Source: Pseudonocardia cypriaca | GTDB taxonomy: Bacteria; Actinomycetota; Actinomycetes; Mycobacteriales; Pseudonocardiaceae | Direction: 5' to 3' | DNA length: 64,000 nt | Assembly: GCF_006717045.1 (NCBI RefSeq) | Contig: NZ_VFPH01000001.1 | Span: forward strand, 3,348,001 to 3,412,000 | In this document: positions 16,390-25,329 of the stretch, piece by piece | Layout of the letters: every line of letters starts with the position of its first letter | How positions within the stretch are numbered: position 1 is the first letter of the stretch | Translations under genes and position numbers: made by a program | Notes under the pieces: model-generated | The model's database searches: none | Seen by the model: only the letters and a program-made list of their open reading frames with translations | Told to the model about the DNA's origin: nothing

Positions 16390-17043
16390 GTGATTCTGTT
16401 GTGCCCCCCGGGGGTGTACCGGGCCGAGGGTGACACCGAGTTGCTGATCGACGTGACCCGCGAAGGCGGGTTCGCTCGCGGCAGGGACGTGCTCGACGTC
16501 GGAACGGGCAGCGGGGCGCTCGCGCTCGCCGCTGCCCGTTCCGGCGCGGCGAGCGTCACCGCCGTGGACCTGTCGCTGCGCTCGGTCGTCACCACCTGGC
16601 TGAACAGCCGCTTGCACGGGGCCCGGGTGGCCGTGCGCCGCGGCGATCTCTTCGGCCCCGTCGCCGGGCGCCGGTTCGGGCTCGTCATGGCGAACCCGCC
16701 GTACGTCCCGGCCGAGTCCACCCGGCTCCCGCGCCACGGCATGGGGCGGTGCTGGGACGCGGGCCCCGACGGGCGGGTGCTGATCGACCGGATCTGCGCG
16801 GAGGTCCCGCACGTCCTCGCCCCCGGCGGGGACGTCCTGCTCGTGCACTCGGCGATCTGCGGCGTCGATCCGACGCTCGCCGCGCTGGAACGTGCCGGGC
16901 TCGTGCCGCGGGTCCTCACGACGGCGACCGTGCCGTTCGGCCCGGTGATGCGGTCCCGCGCTGCGATGCTGGAGTCGCGGGGCCTGATCCGTCCCGGGCA
17001 GCGCGAGGAGGAGCTGGTCGTCGTGGGAGCCCGCCATGCCTGA
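16390..17043 (+). CDS. HemK-like class I SAM-dependent methyltransferase
   Basis: A 217-residue methyltransferase. VLDVGTGSGALAL at residues 34-46 is the SAM-binding motif I, TAVDLS is the acidic post-I loop, and MANPPYVPAES (NPPY at 102-105) is the amide/adenine N-methyltransferase catalytic motif. The opening PPGVYRAEGDTELL matches the short HemK2/Mtq2-like branch, which methylates glutamine in release-factor-like proteins. No release factor is nearby. The GTG start at 16390 is tentative. Its end overlaps the CDGSH gene by 8 bases and is followed by an iron-enzyme gene, so its substrate may belong to that operon instead. Confidence 0.85.
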   Translation: MILLCPPGVYRAEGDTELLIDVTREGGFARGRDVLDVGTGSGALALAAARSGAASVTAVDLSLRSVVTTWLNSRLHGARVAVRRGDLFGPVAGRRFGLVMANPPYVPAESTRLPRHGMGRCWDAGPDGRVLIDRICAEVPHVLAPGGDVLLVHSAICGVDPTLAALERAGLVPRVLTTATVPFGPVMRSRAAMLESRGLIRPGQREEELVVVGARHA

Positions 17044-17254
17044 CGGCACACCGCGGATCCTGCTCACCGACGAGGGTCCGATGCTCGTGTCCGGCCCGGT
17101 GGAGATCGAGCTGCCGGACGGCCGTCGCGTCCGGTCCGAGCGACCCGTCACGGCGCTGTGCACGTGCCGGCGCAGCCGCCGCCAGCCCTTCTGCGACACC
17201 AGCCACCGGCGCAAGGTCCGTACACCGAGGGAGGACGACGATCGTGTGGGGTAG
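17036..17254 (+). CDS. CDGSH-type iron-sulfur protein
   Basis: A 72-residue protein with the complete CDGSH cluster motif: Cys42, Cys44, Cys53 and His57 in CTCRRSRRQPFCDTSH. Such domains bind a 2Fe-2S cluster through three Cys and one His and take part in iron or redox handling. The N-terminal half (LVSGPVEIELPDGRRV) is the usual beta portion. Position 55-56 reads TS, where the eponymous motif reads GS. It overlaps the methyltransferase before it and the iron-containing enzyme after it, so it is probably a redox partner or cluster donor for the latter. Confidence 0.92.
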   Translation: MPDGTPRILLTDEGPMLVSGPVEIELPDGRRVRSERPVTALCTCRRSRRQPFCDTSHRRKVRTPREDDDRVG

Positions 17255-18260
17255 CAACCCCGGCAGCAGCACCGTCCGACCGATCGAGGCGCCGCCGCTA
17301 CCGCAGCCGCGCGGCCCGCTTTCGGCCGCCGTGATCAGCGCGCTGCGGCGGGGTCCCGAGATCCTCCCGCCCGTGGACGACGCCGACCCGTACGGCGACG
17401 ACCTGCAGCTCGCGCTGTACTGCCTGTACGAGATGCACTACCGCGGCTTCGCCGGTGTGCCCGACGAGCGCGAGTGGGATCCGGCGCTGGTCACGATGCG
17501 CGTCGCGGCGGAGCGGCTGTTCCTCGACGCGCTGCGGTCCGAGGTCACCCCGTCGGAAGACGTGGACGCCGAGATCGGCGCACTGCTGGTCGAGCCGATC
17601 GATGGCGAGGGTCCGTCCTGGTACCTGGCGAAGCAGGGCGAACGCTGGCAGGTCTGCGAGTACGTGGCGCACCGCTCGCTCTACCACCTCAAGGAGGCGG
17701 ACCCGCAGGCCTGGGTGATCGCCCGCCTCGACGGGCCGGCGAAGGCGGCGCTCGTCACCGTGGAGCACGACGAGTACGGCGCGGGCGACCCCGACCGGAT
17801 GCACGCGCGGCTCTTCGCAGAGATGATGCGCGCCCTCGGCCTCGACGACGCCTACGGCGCCTACCTCGATGCGGCCCCGGCCGAGACGCTCGCCGAGGTC
17901 AACTTCATGTCGCTGTGCGGGCTGCACCGCGCCCTGCGCGGAGCACTGGTCGGGCAGTTCGCCACCGTGGAGCTCACCTCCTCCCCCGGCTCGGACCGCC
18001 TGGTGCGGGCGATGCGGCGGCTGGAACTGCCGGAGGCCGCGGTCGAGTTCTACGCCGAGCACGTCGAGGCGGACGCGGTGCACGAGCAGCTGGTGCGCCG
18101 CGGCGTGATCGCCCCGCTGCTCGCGGCGGAGCCGGCGCTCGCCGCGGACGTCGTGTTCGGGATCCGCGCGAGCGGGCTGCTCGCCGACCGGTTCGGCGAG
18201 CGGGTCCTCAACGACTGGGCCCACGGCCGGTCGTCGCTGCGGCAGCCGCTGCCAGCCTGA
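17244..18260 (+). CDS. Iron-containing redox enzyme family protein (heme-oxygenase-like fold)
   Basis: A 338-residue, almost all-helical protein of the heme-oxygenase-like superfamily, as shown by its overall layout and segments such as YLAKQGERWQVCEYVAHRSL, VEHDEYGAGDPDRMHARLF and FYAEHVEADAVHEQ. The spaced Glu/His/Asp residues in these helices are candidates for a di-iron site, as in heme-oxygenase-like diiron oxidases, but I cannot place each ligand with certainty. The GTG at 17244 has GGGAGG upstream and overlaps the CDGSH gene by 11 bases. Joint expression with a Fe-S protein and a methyltransferase suggests an oxidative modification pathway; the substrate is unknown. Confidence 0.8.
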   Translation: MWGSNPGSSTVRPIEAPPLPQPRGPLSAAVISALRRGPEILPPVDDADPYGDDLQLALYCLYEMHYRGFAGVPDEREWDPALVTMRVAAERLFLDALRSEVTPSEDVDAEIGALLVEPIDGEGPSWYLAKQGERWQVCEYVAHRSLYHLKEADPQAWVIARLDGPAKAALVTVEHDEYGAGDPDRMHARLFAEMMRALGLDDAYGAYLDAAPAETLAEVNFMSLCGLHRALRGALVGQFATVELTSSPGSDRLVRAMRRLELPEAAVEFYAEHVEADAVHEQLVRRGVIAPLLAAEPALAADVVFGIRASGLLADRFGERVLNDWAHGRSSLRQPLPA

Positions 18261-18278
18261 CGGGCAGACTGGGGGGCG

Positions 18279-20753
18279 ATGATCCCCGCGCTCCCCGACC
18301 TCCCGGTCCGCGCCGCACTCCCCGAGATCACCGCCGCTCTCGCGGCGGCCGGCTCGGCGGTGCTGGTCGCGCCGCCCGGCACCGGCAAGACCACCCTCGT
18401 GCCGCTGGCGTTGGCGGCCGAGCTGCCGGGGAAGGTCGCGGGAAAGATCATCGTGGCCGAGCCCCGCCGGCTCGCCGCCCGGGCCGCCGCCACGCGGATG
18501 GCGAGCCTGCTCGGGGAGGAGGTCGGGCGCACGGTCGGCTACGCCGTTCGCGGCGACGCCCGCAGGTCAGCGGCCACCCGCATCGAGGTCGTGACGTCGG
18601 GGCTGCTGCTGCGCAGGCTCGTCGCGGATCCCGAGCTCCCCGGTACCGCCGCGGTGGTGCTCGACGAGTGCCACGAGCGGCACCTGGACGCAGACCTGCT
18701 GCTCGCGCTCCTGCTGGACGCCCGCGACGGGCTGCGCCCGGACCTGCGGCTCCTGGCGACGTCGGCGACGGTCCGGACGCGGCGGCTCGCCGAGCTGCTC
18801 GGTGACGCGCCGGTGCTCGACGTGCCCGCACGCACGTTCCCCGTGAGCGTCCGGCACGTCCCGCCTGCCCGCGGCGAGCGGATCGAGGCCTGCGTGGCCC
18901 GCGCCGTGCGGGCCGCCCTCGACGAAGGCGGTACGGACGGCACGGGCGACGTGCTCGCGTTCCTGCCCGGCGTCGCCGAGATCCGGCGCACCGCGGACGC
19001 CCTCGCCGGGGTGGACGCGGACGTGCTGCCGCTGCACGGGCGCCTCCCGGTCGCGGAGCAGGACCGGGCGCTGCGGCCCGGCCCGCGCCGCCGGGTGGTC
19101 CTCTCCACGGCCGTCGCCGAGTCCAGCCTCACCGTGCCCGGGGTGCGCGCGGTGGTGGACGCCGGGCTCGCGCGCGTACCGCGCACGGACCACCGCCGCG
19201 GACTGGCCGGGCTGGTCACGGTCCGCGTGTCCGCCGCGGTGGCCGAGCAGCGGGCCGGACGAGCAGGCCGCGAGGCGCCGGGCCGGGTGCTGCGCTGCTG
19301 GCCGGAGGGCGAGCTGCTCGCACCCGAGCCGGAACCGGAGATCCGCACCGCCGACCTCACCCGGCTCGCGCTCGACCTCGCCTGCTGGGGCACCCCGGAC
19401 GGCACCGGCCTGCGCTGGTGGGACGCACCGCCGGAGGGCCCGCTGCTGGCCGGTCGCGCGGTGCTGCGCGCGCTCGGGGCCCTCGCCGGGGACGGCGACG
19501 GCACCGTCACCGACCGGGGCCGCCGGATGGCCGAGCTCGGCCTGCACCCACGGCTGGCCCGGGCCCTCCTGGACGGCGCCCCCGCGGTCGGGCCGCGGGC
19601 GGCGGCGGAGGTGGTGGCCCTGCTGGACGACGACACTCTCGCCGCGGGCGTCGAGATCGACGTCGAGCTGCGCAGGCTGCGTTCCGGTGCTGCCCCGGGG
19701 GCGGGCCGGTGGCGGGCCGAGGTACGCCGGTTGGCGCGGCTCGTCGACGGTGGCGGCGGTGGACGGGACGACCCTGCCCTCGTCACCGCGCTCGCCCATC
19801 CGGAACGCCTGGCCCGCCGCCGCGCCCCCGGTTCCCGCCGCTACCTGATGGCGGGCGGCACCGCCGTCGAGCTACCGGCGGGAACGGCCCTGGCGGACCA
19901 GGAATGGCTCGCCGTCGCGGTGGCCGACCGCACCCCCGGCGCCGACCACGGCCGCGTCCGGCTCGCCGCCGCGGCTGATCAGGAGCTCGCGGTGCGCGCC
20001 GCGCCCGCGCTCGTGACGGAGGCGGACGAGGTGGCGTGGGTGCGCGGCGACCCTGCCGGGGTGGTGGCCCGGCACGTCCGGCGGCTGGGGGCGATCGTCC
20101 TCGACGAGCGCCGCATCGCCGATCCCCCACCCGATGCCCTGCGGGCGGCCCTGCTCGACGGCTTGCGCACCGAGGGCCCGGGCCTGCTCCGCTGGTCGGA
20201 CGGCGCCCGCAGGCTGCGGGACCGGCTCGCCACGCTGCACCGCACGCTCGGCCCGCCGTGGCCGGACGTCTCGGACGAGGCCCTGCTCGCCGATCCCGAC
20301 CGGTGGTGGACGGGGCAGCTGGCCTCGGCGCGCAGCCGCAGCGATCTGGCCCGCGTAGACGCGACGGGGGTGCTGCGCGGCCTCCTGGGCTGGCGCGAGG
20401 CGGCCGCCGTCGACGAGCTGGCACCCGAGCGGATCACGCTCCCGTCGGGTTCGCGGATCGCGCTCGACTACTCCGGTGAGCGGCCCGTGCTGGCGGTGAA
20501 GGTGCAGGAGGTGTTCGGCTGGACCGGCGCCCCGGCCGTGGCGGGCGGGAGGCTCCCGGTGCTGCTGCACCTGCTCTCGCCGGCCGGTCGCCCCGCCGCC
20601 GTCACGTCCGACCTGGAGACGTTCTGGGAGACGGGCTACCCGCAGGTCCGGGCGGAGCTGCGGGGCCGCTACCCGAAGCACGCGTGGCCGGAGGACCCGC
20701 GTACGGCACCGCCTCGCGTCAGCGGTCGCGGGCGAGGGCTTCCCGGGCGATGA
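18279..20753 (+). CDS. hrpB: ATP-dependent helicase HrpB
   Basis: An 824-residue DExH helicase. Walker A is PPGTGKTT (GTGKT at 34-38), motif II is DECH at 129-132 and motif III is SAT at 162-164. The helicase C domain contains STAVAESSLTVPGVRAVVDA and the motif VI region AEQRAGRAGR. A C-terminal HrpB-specific domain ends PKHAWPEDPRTAPP, the usual closing motif. Length and order match HrpB. In E. coli the protein is a DEAH/RHA helicase of uncertain role; substrates are presumed to be RNA. The 3' end overlaps the convergent MFS gene by 35 bases. Confidence 0.93.
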   Translation: MIPALPDLPVRAALPEITAALAAAGSAVLVAPPGTGKTTLVPLALAAELPGKVAGKIIVAEPRRLAARAAATRMASLLGEEVGRTVGYAVRGDARRSAATRIEVVTSGLLLRRLVADPELPGTAAVVLDECHERHLDADLLLALLLDARDGLRPDLRLLATSATVRTRRLAELLGDAPVLDVPARTFPVSVRHVPPARGERIEACVARAVRAALDEGGTDGTGDVLAFLPGVAEIRRTADALAGVDADVLPLHGRLPVAEQDRALRPGPRRRVVLSTAVAESSLTVPGVRAVVDAGLARVPRTDHRRGLAGLVTVRVSAAVAEQRAGRAGREAPGRVLRCWPEGELLAPEPEPEIRTADLTRLALDLACWGTPDGTGLRWWDAPPEGPLLAGRAVLRALGALAGDGDGTVTDRGRRMAELGLHPRLARALLDGAPAVGPRAAAEVVALLDDDTLAAGVEIDVELRRLRSGAAPGAGRWRAEVRRLARLVDGGGGGRDDPALVTALAHPERLARRRAPGSRRYLMAGGTAVELPAGTALADQEWLAVAVADRTPGADHGRVRLAAAADQELAVRAAPALVTEADEVAWVRGDPAGVVARHVRRLGAIVLDERRIADPPPDALRAALLDGLRTEGPGLLRWSDGARRLRDRLATLHRTLGPPWPDVSDEALLADPDRWWTGQLASARSRSDLARVDATGVLRGLLGWREAAAVDELAPERITLPSGSRIALDYSGERPVLAVKVQEVFGWTGAPAVAGGRLPVLLHLLSPAGRPAAVTSDLETFWETGYPQVRAELRGRYPKHAWPEDPRTAPPRVSGRGRGLPGR

Positions 20754-21975
20754 CGGCCTCCTCCTCGAGCGTGGGGACCTCCGTCACCGCCTCCGTCGCC
20801 TCTTCCGCCGGATCGCCCGCGCCGTCCAGCTCGACGCGGACCGTCTGCAGGAGCACCGCGCCCGCGAGCACGACGACCGCGCCCAGCAGGAACGGCACGT
20901 GCACGCTCACGTGTTCGGCGAGCAGACCCGCCGCGAACGGCGCGAGCCCGCCGCCGATGAACCGCACGAACCCGTACGTCGCCGACGCAACCGGCCGCGG
21001 CACCGGCGAGATGCTCATGACCGCCGTGGTGACGAGCGTGTTGTTCAGCCCGACGAACGCGCCCGACGCGATCACCGCCGCGATGACGACCCACCGCACG
21101 CCGGGGAACGTCCCGATCAGGGCGAGGACCACCGCCACGAGGACGAGGCACGCCGTGAGGGTGCGGGCCGTCCCGAAGTGCCGCTCCAGCCACGGCGCGC
21201 CGAACACCGCGAAGATCGCCACGAGCACGCCCCACGCGAAGAACACCGCGCCCAGCTGCAGCGCGTCGAGGCCCATCAGGAACGGCGCGTAGCCGAGCAG
21301 CGTGAAGAAGCCCCAGTTGTAGAGCAGGCCGGTGAGGCTCGTGGTGCGCAGGCTGCGGTGGCGCAGCGCGGCGAGGGGCTCCCGCAGGGACGAGCGCCGC
21401 TCCGGCGTCGGCGTCGGTGGCAGGAACACCACGGTCGCCACGAGCGCGATCAGCATGAGGACCGAGACGCCGAGGAACGGGCCGCGCCAGCTGATGTCGC
21501 CCAGCAGCCCACCGAGGAGCGGCCCGGTGGCGATGCCGACGCCGAGCGCGGTCTCGTAGAGCACGATCGCGCCGGCGAAGCCGCCGCTCGCCGACCCGAC
21601 GATCACGGCGAGCGAGGTCGCGATGAACAGTGCGTTGCCCAGGCCCCAGCCTGCGCGAAAGCCGACGATCCCGGCGATGCTGTCCGCGGCACCCGCCGCC
21701 GCCGCGAACACAACGATGAGCACGAGGCCCGCGATCAGCGTGCGCTTCGCGCCGATCCGGCTGGACACCGCGCCCGTGACGAGCATCGCGACGGCCGTGA
21801 CGACGAGGTAGCTGGTGAACAGCAGCTCCACCTGCGTGTGGCTGGCGTTCAGCTGCGTGGCGAGCGCCGGGAGGATCGGGTCGACGAGGCCGATCCCCAT
21901 GAACGAGATGACGCACGCGAAGGCGACGGCCCACACGGCCCTCGGTTGCCGGAAGGGGCTGATCTCAGCGGTCAC
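20719..21975 (-). CDS. MFS transporter (12-helix drug exporter type)
   Basis: A 418-residue protein with twelve predicted helices. The start is ISPFRQPRAVWAVAFACVIS, with the family's GLVDPILPAL in helix 1. VSSRIGAKRTL follows between helices 2 and 3, and GWGLGNALFIATSLAVIVG is the motif C-like antiporter segment. An acidic tail, rich in Glu and Thr, ends the protein. The GTG start at 21975 lies eight bases after a perfect TATACT -10 box on the minus strand, suggesting a leaderless message. A palindrome, TAGCTTTGCTA, sits in the promoter. Substrate unknown. Confidence 0.9.
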   Translation of the reverse strand: MTAEISPFRQPRAVWAVAFACVISFMGIGLVDPILPALATQLNASHTQVELLFTSYLVVTAVAMLVTGAVSSRIGAKRTLIAGLVLIVVFAAAAGAADSIAGIVGFRAGWGLGNALFIATSLAVIVGSASGGFAGAIVLYETALGVGIATGPLLGGLLGDISWRGPFLGVSVLMLIALVATVVFLPPTPTPERRSSLREPLAALRHRSLRTTSLTGLLYNWGFFTLLGYAPFLMGLDALQLGAVFFAWGVLVAIFAVFGAPWLERHFGTARTLTACLVLVAVVLALIGTFPGVRWVVIAAVIASGAFVGLNNTLVTTAVMSISPVPRPVASATYGFVRFIGGGLAPFAAGLLAEHVSVHVPFLLGAVVVLAGAVLLQTVRVELDGAGDPAEEATEAVTEVPTLEEEAVIAREALARDR

Positions 21976-21983
21976 GACGCCCG

Positions 21984-22002
21984 AGTATAGATAGCTTTGC
22001 TA
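21984..22002 (-). promoter_or_regulatory. Promoter and palindromic site upstream of the MFS gene at 20719
   Basis: On the minus strand TATACT (21984-21989) is a near-ideal -10 box ending eight bases before the GTG. Just upstream, inside the -35/-10 spacer, is the palindrome TAGC-TTT-GCTA (21992-22002), a likely repressor site. The regulator is not encoded next door. Confidence 0.55.
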
Positions 22003-22020
22003 AGCATTTGCTGCGGCAGG

Positions 22021-22899
22021 ATGGCGGGTGTGACGCACCCCTCCCCCACCTGCACGCTCGTCCAGCTCACCGACCTGCACGTCGTGGCGGACGGCGAGGA
22101 GCTGCCCGGCGGCGTCGACACCGCCGCCGTCCTCACGGACGCGTTGCGCGCCGTCGAGGAGGCCGCGATCAGCCCGGCCGCGCTCGTCCTCACCGGTGAC
22201 CTCACCGAGCACGGCCGCCCCGCCCAGTACCGCCGCCTGCGCGCGATCGTCGAGCCCGTCGCGGCCCGCCTCGGCGCCCCGGCCGTGTACGCGGCCGGCA
22301 ACCACGACGACCGCGCGGCCTTGCGCGAGCACCTGCTGGGCGAGCCGCCGTCCGACGAACCCCTCGACCACACCGTTCGGGTCGGCGATCTGCGGATCGT
22401 GGTGCTGGACAGCACCCTGCCCGGGCAGGCGCACGGCGCGCTGGCACCCGAGCAGCTGGCCCGGCTGCGCGCCGAGCTCGCCGAACCCGCACCCGGCGGC
22501 ACCGTGCTGGCGCTGCACCACCCCCCGCTGCCGAGCGCGGCACCGCTGGCCGCCTCCATCCCCCTGCTCCGCCGCGACGACCTCGCGGCCGCGGTCGAAG
22601 GCACCGACGTGCGGCTCGTGCTGGCCGGGCACACCCACGTCGTCAGCGCGGGCACGCTCGGCGGGGTGCCGGTCTGGACCGGCGGGCCGCTTGCCACCAC
22701 CCTCGACCCGTTCGCCCCCGGCGCCGCGCTGCGCGGGCTGGCCTCCCCGTCGGTGAGCCGGATCGACCTGTTCCCGGACGGGTTGATCACCACGAGCGTG
22801 CCGGTCGGCGCGCGGCGCACGTCGGACGTGCCGGCCGCGACGATGGAGCCGGCCATCGCGGCCTTCCACGCCGCCTGGGCCGAGCGGAGCGCGGTGTGA
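22021..22899 (+). CDS. Metallophosphoesterase, CpdA / class III cyclic-nucleotide phosphodiesterase type
   Basis: A 292-residue enzyme with all calcineurin-like phosphoesterase motifs: QLTDLH (Asp18, His20), LTGDL (Asp60), AGNHDD (Asn94, His95), LHHPP and the closing GHTH. Spacing fits the CpdA/GpdQ class, binuclear metal enzymes hydrolysing cyclic nucleotides or phosphodiesters. I start at ATG 22021, which gives the usual short leader before the first motif; the frame could extend to 21997. The stop overlaps the glycosyltransferase start by GTGTGA, so they are co-translated. Confidence 0.9.
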   Translation: MAGVTHPSPTCTLVQLTDLHVVADGEELPGGVDTAAVLTDALRAVEEAAISPAALVLTGDLTEHGRPAQYRRLRAIVEPVAARLGAPAVYAAGNHDDRAALREHLLGEPPSDEPLDHTVRVGDLRIVVLDSTLPGQAHGALAPEQLARLRAELAEPAPGGTVLALHHPPLPSAAPLAASIPLLRRDDLAAAVEGTDVRLVLAGHTHVVSAGTLGGVPVWTGGPLATTLDPFAPGAALRGLASPSVSRIDLFPDGLITTSVPVGARRTSDVPAATMEPAIAAFHAAWAERSAV

Positions 22900-24017
22900 C
22901 GGCCGTGAGGATCGCGCACCTCGTCCCCACCCTGCACCCGAACGGACCCGAGATCGGCCTCGTCGACCTGGCGAGCGCGGCGGGCGAGGCAGGCCTCGAG
23001 CTCGTGGTGATCGCCCTCGCCGCCACGTCGGACACCACGCACGTGAGCGCGCTGCGCCGGCTCGGCGTGCCGGTCGTCGAGCTGGGCCTCGCCCGATGGG
23101 ACCCGCGGACCGTGGCGCGCACCGCGGCGCAGCTGCGGGCGCACGGGGCGCAGCTCGTGCACACCCACCTGCCGCCCGCGGACGTGGTCGGCGTCGCCGC
23201 GGCGGTCCGCAACCGCATCCCCGCGGTCTCCACGCTCCACCGGATCGAGAACATGCCGGCCGACCGCGGCGACCGGCTGAAGCGCACCGCGCGCATCGTC
23301 GCCCGGCGGCAGTTCGTGGCCCGCACGATCGCGATCTCCCGGGTCCAGCTCGAGTGGTACCGGGGCCTCACGGGCTCGGGCCGCAACCTCGTCGTCGTGC
23401 CGAACGGCGTGGCCGACCCGGGCGTTCCGGACCCCGCCGTTCGACGGGCCCGGCGGGCCGCCCTCGACGTCGCCGACCACGAGGTGCTGGTGGTCAGCAG
23501 CGCCCCGATGCGCCGCGGCGAGGGTCACGAGCTGCTGCTCGACGCCGTCGAGGCGCTGCCCGACGGGCTGCCGCTCGCGGTCGCGCTGGCCGGCGACGGC
23601 CCGCTGCGGCCGTGGCTGGAGTCGCGCGTCGACCGCAACGACGACCTGTCCGGCCGGGTCCGGTTCGTCCACCGCCACCAGGATCCCGCCGGGCTGCTCG
23701 CCGCCGCCGACCTCGTGGTGCACACCGCCCGGTCCGGGGCAGCGCCCACCGCGCTGCTGCGGGCGATGGCAGCGGGCGTGCCGGTGGTCGCCACCCGCGT
23801 GGGCGGCATCCCGGAGATCGTGGCGCCCGGGACCGGCGTCCTCGTCCCGATGAGCGCACCCGCGCTCGTCGACGCCCTCGTGGGCCTCACGGAGGACGAC
23901 GAGAGGCGCGAGCGGATGGCCGCGTCGGCGCGGGCGCGCTTCCTCGCGGAGTACGGCGCGGTCGGCTGGGCACGGCGCCTGCGGGGCGTCTACGACGACG
24001 TGCTGGCGCGCACCTGA
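22896..24017 (+). CDS. GT4-type glycosyltransferase
   Basis: A 373-residue GT-B enzyme. The N-terminal Rossmann half opens RIAHLVPTLHPNGPEIGLVD, and HTHLPPADVVG is a loop near the acceptor site. The C-terminal half has VVPNGVADPG, the nucleotide-diphosphate region, and RSGAAPTALLRAMAAGVPVV, the E-x7-E region of GT4 in which the first Glu is here replaced by Ala/Pro. That loss may reduce or alter donor binding. VGGIPEIVAPGTG closes the family pattern. It is coupled to the metallophosphoesterase gene. Donor and acceptor sugars cannot be told. Confidence 0.85.
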   Translation: MTAVRIAHLVPTLHPNGPEIGLVDLASAAGEAGLELVVIALAATSDTTHVSALRRLGVPVVELGLARWDPRTVARTAAQLRAHGAQLVHTHLPPADVVGVAAAVRNRIPAVSTLHRIENMPADRGDRLKRTARIVARRQFVARTIAISRVQLEWYRGLTGSGRNLVVVPNGVADPGVPDPAVRRARRAALDVADHEVLVVSSAPMRRGEGHELLLDAVEALPDGLPLAVALAGDGPLRPWLESRVDRNDDLSGRVRFVHRHQDPAGLLAAADLVVHTARSGAAPTALLRAMAAGVPVVATRVGGIPEIVAPGTGVLVPMSAPALVDALVGLTEDDERRERMAASARARFLAEYGAVGWARRLRGVYDDVLART

Positions 24018-24064
24018 GCGAATGCGGTCGACGCGGACGCACGAGCGCAGCAGACTGCGATCTC

Positions 24065-25291
24065 GTGCTGCACGCAGACGCGCCGCCCGCCCTCCCGCCG
24101 TCGATCACCCTCCGGCGGTCGACCGCCGCCGACCTCCCGGCCATCGCCGAGGCGGACGGGCGCGCCTTCGGCCTCGACTACACCGACGAGCACCTGGAGG
24201 AGATCCGGGCGCTGTTCGACCCCGGCCGCCACCTCGTCGCCGAGGACGGGGGTGAGATCGTCGGGGTCACCGGGTCGTTCTCGTTCGACGTGACGCTGCC
24301 CGGCGGCGCCCTGCTCCCGGCCGAAGGGGTCTCGTGGGTGTCGGTGGCGGTCACGCACCGGCGGCTCGGCATCCTGCGGGCGCTCCTGACCGAGCAGCAC
24401 CGCGGGTTCGTCGCGGACGGCCTGCCCGTCTCCCTGCTCACCGCCAGCGAAGGCGCCATCTACGGCCGGTTCGGTTACGGGATCGCCACCGAGCACCGCG
24501 AGGGCGAGATCAGCCGCCGGCGGGCCGCATTCCGGCCGGACGTGCCCGACCCGGGCGGGGTGCGCCAGGCCGGGGCGGACGAGATGCGCCGGACGGCCCC
24601 GGAGATCCACCGCCGGTGGGCGGCGCAGACCCCGGGTGCGCTCTCGCGCAGCGATACGTGGTGGGACCTGCACCTGGCCGACCGGCGGTGGCACCGGGAC
24701 GGCGCGTCCGCGCTGTTCCACCTGGTCCACGCGGACGGTTACGTCTCGTACCGGATCGACCACGCCACGCAGACCTGCCGGATCTCGGACATGGCCACGG
24801 CCAGCGACGAGGCCTACATCGCGCTGTGGCGCACGGTGCTCGCCCTCGACCTCGTCGAGACCGTCTTCGCCCGTTCGCTCACCGCCTTCGAGCCGCTGCA
24901 GTACCTCCTCGCCGACCCCCGGCAGCTGCGCACCCCCAAGCAGTACGACGGGATGTGGGCCCGGGTGCTCGACGTTCCTGCAGCGCTGTCGGCGCGCCGG
25001 TACTCGACGGAGGTCGACGTCGTCCTCGACGTGCGCGACCCGTTCCTCGACCGGGGCGGTCGGTTCCGGCTGCGGGGCGGGCCGGACGGCGCCGAGTGCG
25101 CGGCGGCGGAGGCGGGCGCCCCGGTCGTCGGGATCGAGATGGCCGCGCTCGGCTCGCTGCTGTTCGGCGGCGCGCACGCAGGCTCGCTCGCCCGCGCCGG
25201 CCTGATCCACGCCGACGACCCGGCGGTCCTGCGCCGCGTCTCCACCGCTTTCCAGGGTGAACGCACGCCCCGGCACGGCACCGACTTCTGA
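24065..25291 (+). CDS. eis: Eis-like GNAT N-acetyltransferase
   Basis: A 408-residue protein with the three-part Eis layout. An N-terminal GNAT domain has the acetyl-CoA loop VSVAVTHRRLGILRALL, VAVTHRR-[LG]-[IL] being the Eis form of the Q-R-x-G-x-G/A motif. A second, degenerate GNAT domain and an SCP2-like domain from about residue 305 follow. The chain ends in Asp-Phe; in Eis proteins the C-terminal Phe carboxylate serves in catalysis. Length and ending match mycobacterial Eis, which acetylates amines, including aminoglycosides, at several positions. The GTG at 24065 is my preferred start. Confidence 0.9.
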   Translation: MLHADAPPALPPSITLRRSTAADLPAIAEADGRAFGLDYTDEHLEEIRALFDPGRHLVAEDGGEIVGVTGSFSFDVTLPGGALLPAEGVSWVSVAVTHRRLGILRALLTEQHRGFVADGLPVSLLTASEGAIYGRFGYGIATEHREGEISRRRAAFRPDVPDPGGVRQAGADEMRRTAPEIHRRWAAQTPGALSRSDTWWDLHLADRRWHRDGASALFHLVHADGYVSYRIDHATQTCRISDMATASDEAYIALWRTVLALDLVETVFARSLTAFEPLQYLLADPRQLRTPKQYDGMWARVLDVPAALSARRYSTEVDVVLDVRDPFLDRGGRFRLRGGPDGAECAAAEAGAPVVGIEMAALGSLLFGGAHAGSLARAGLIHADDPAVLRRVSTAFQGERTPRHGTDF

Positions 25292-25329
25292 TCCGCATAG
25301 GGGCGGCGGGGCCGGGGTAGACCCGGAGC

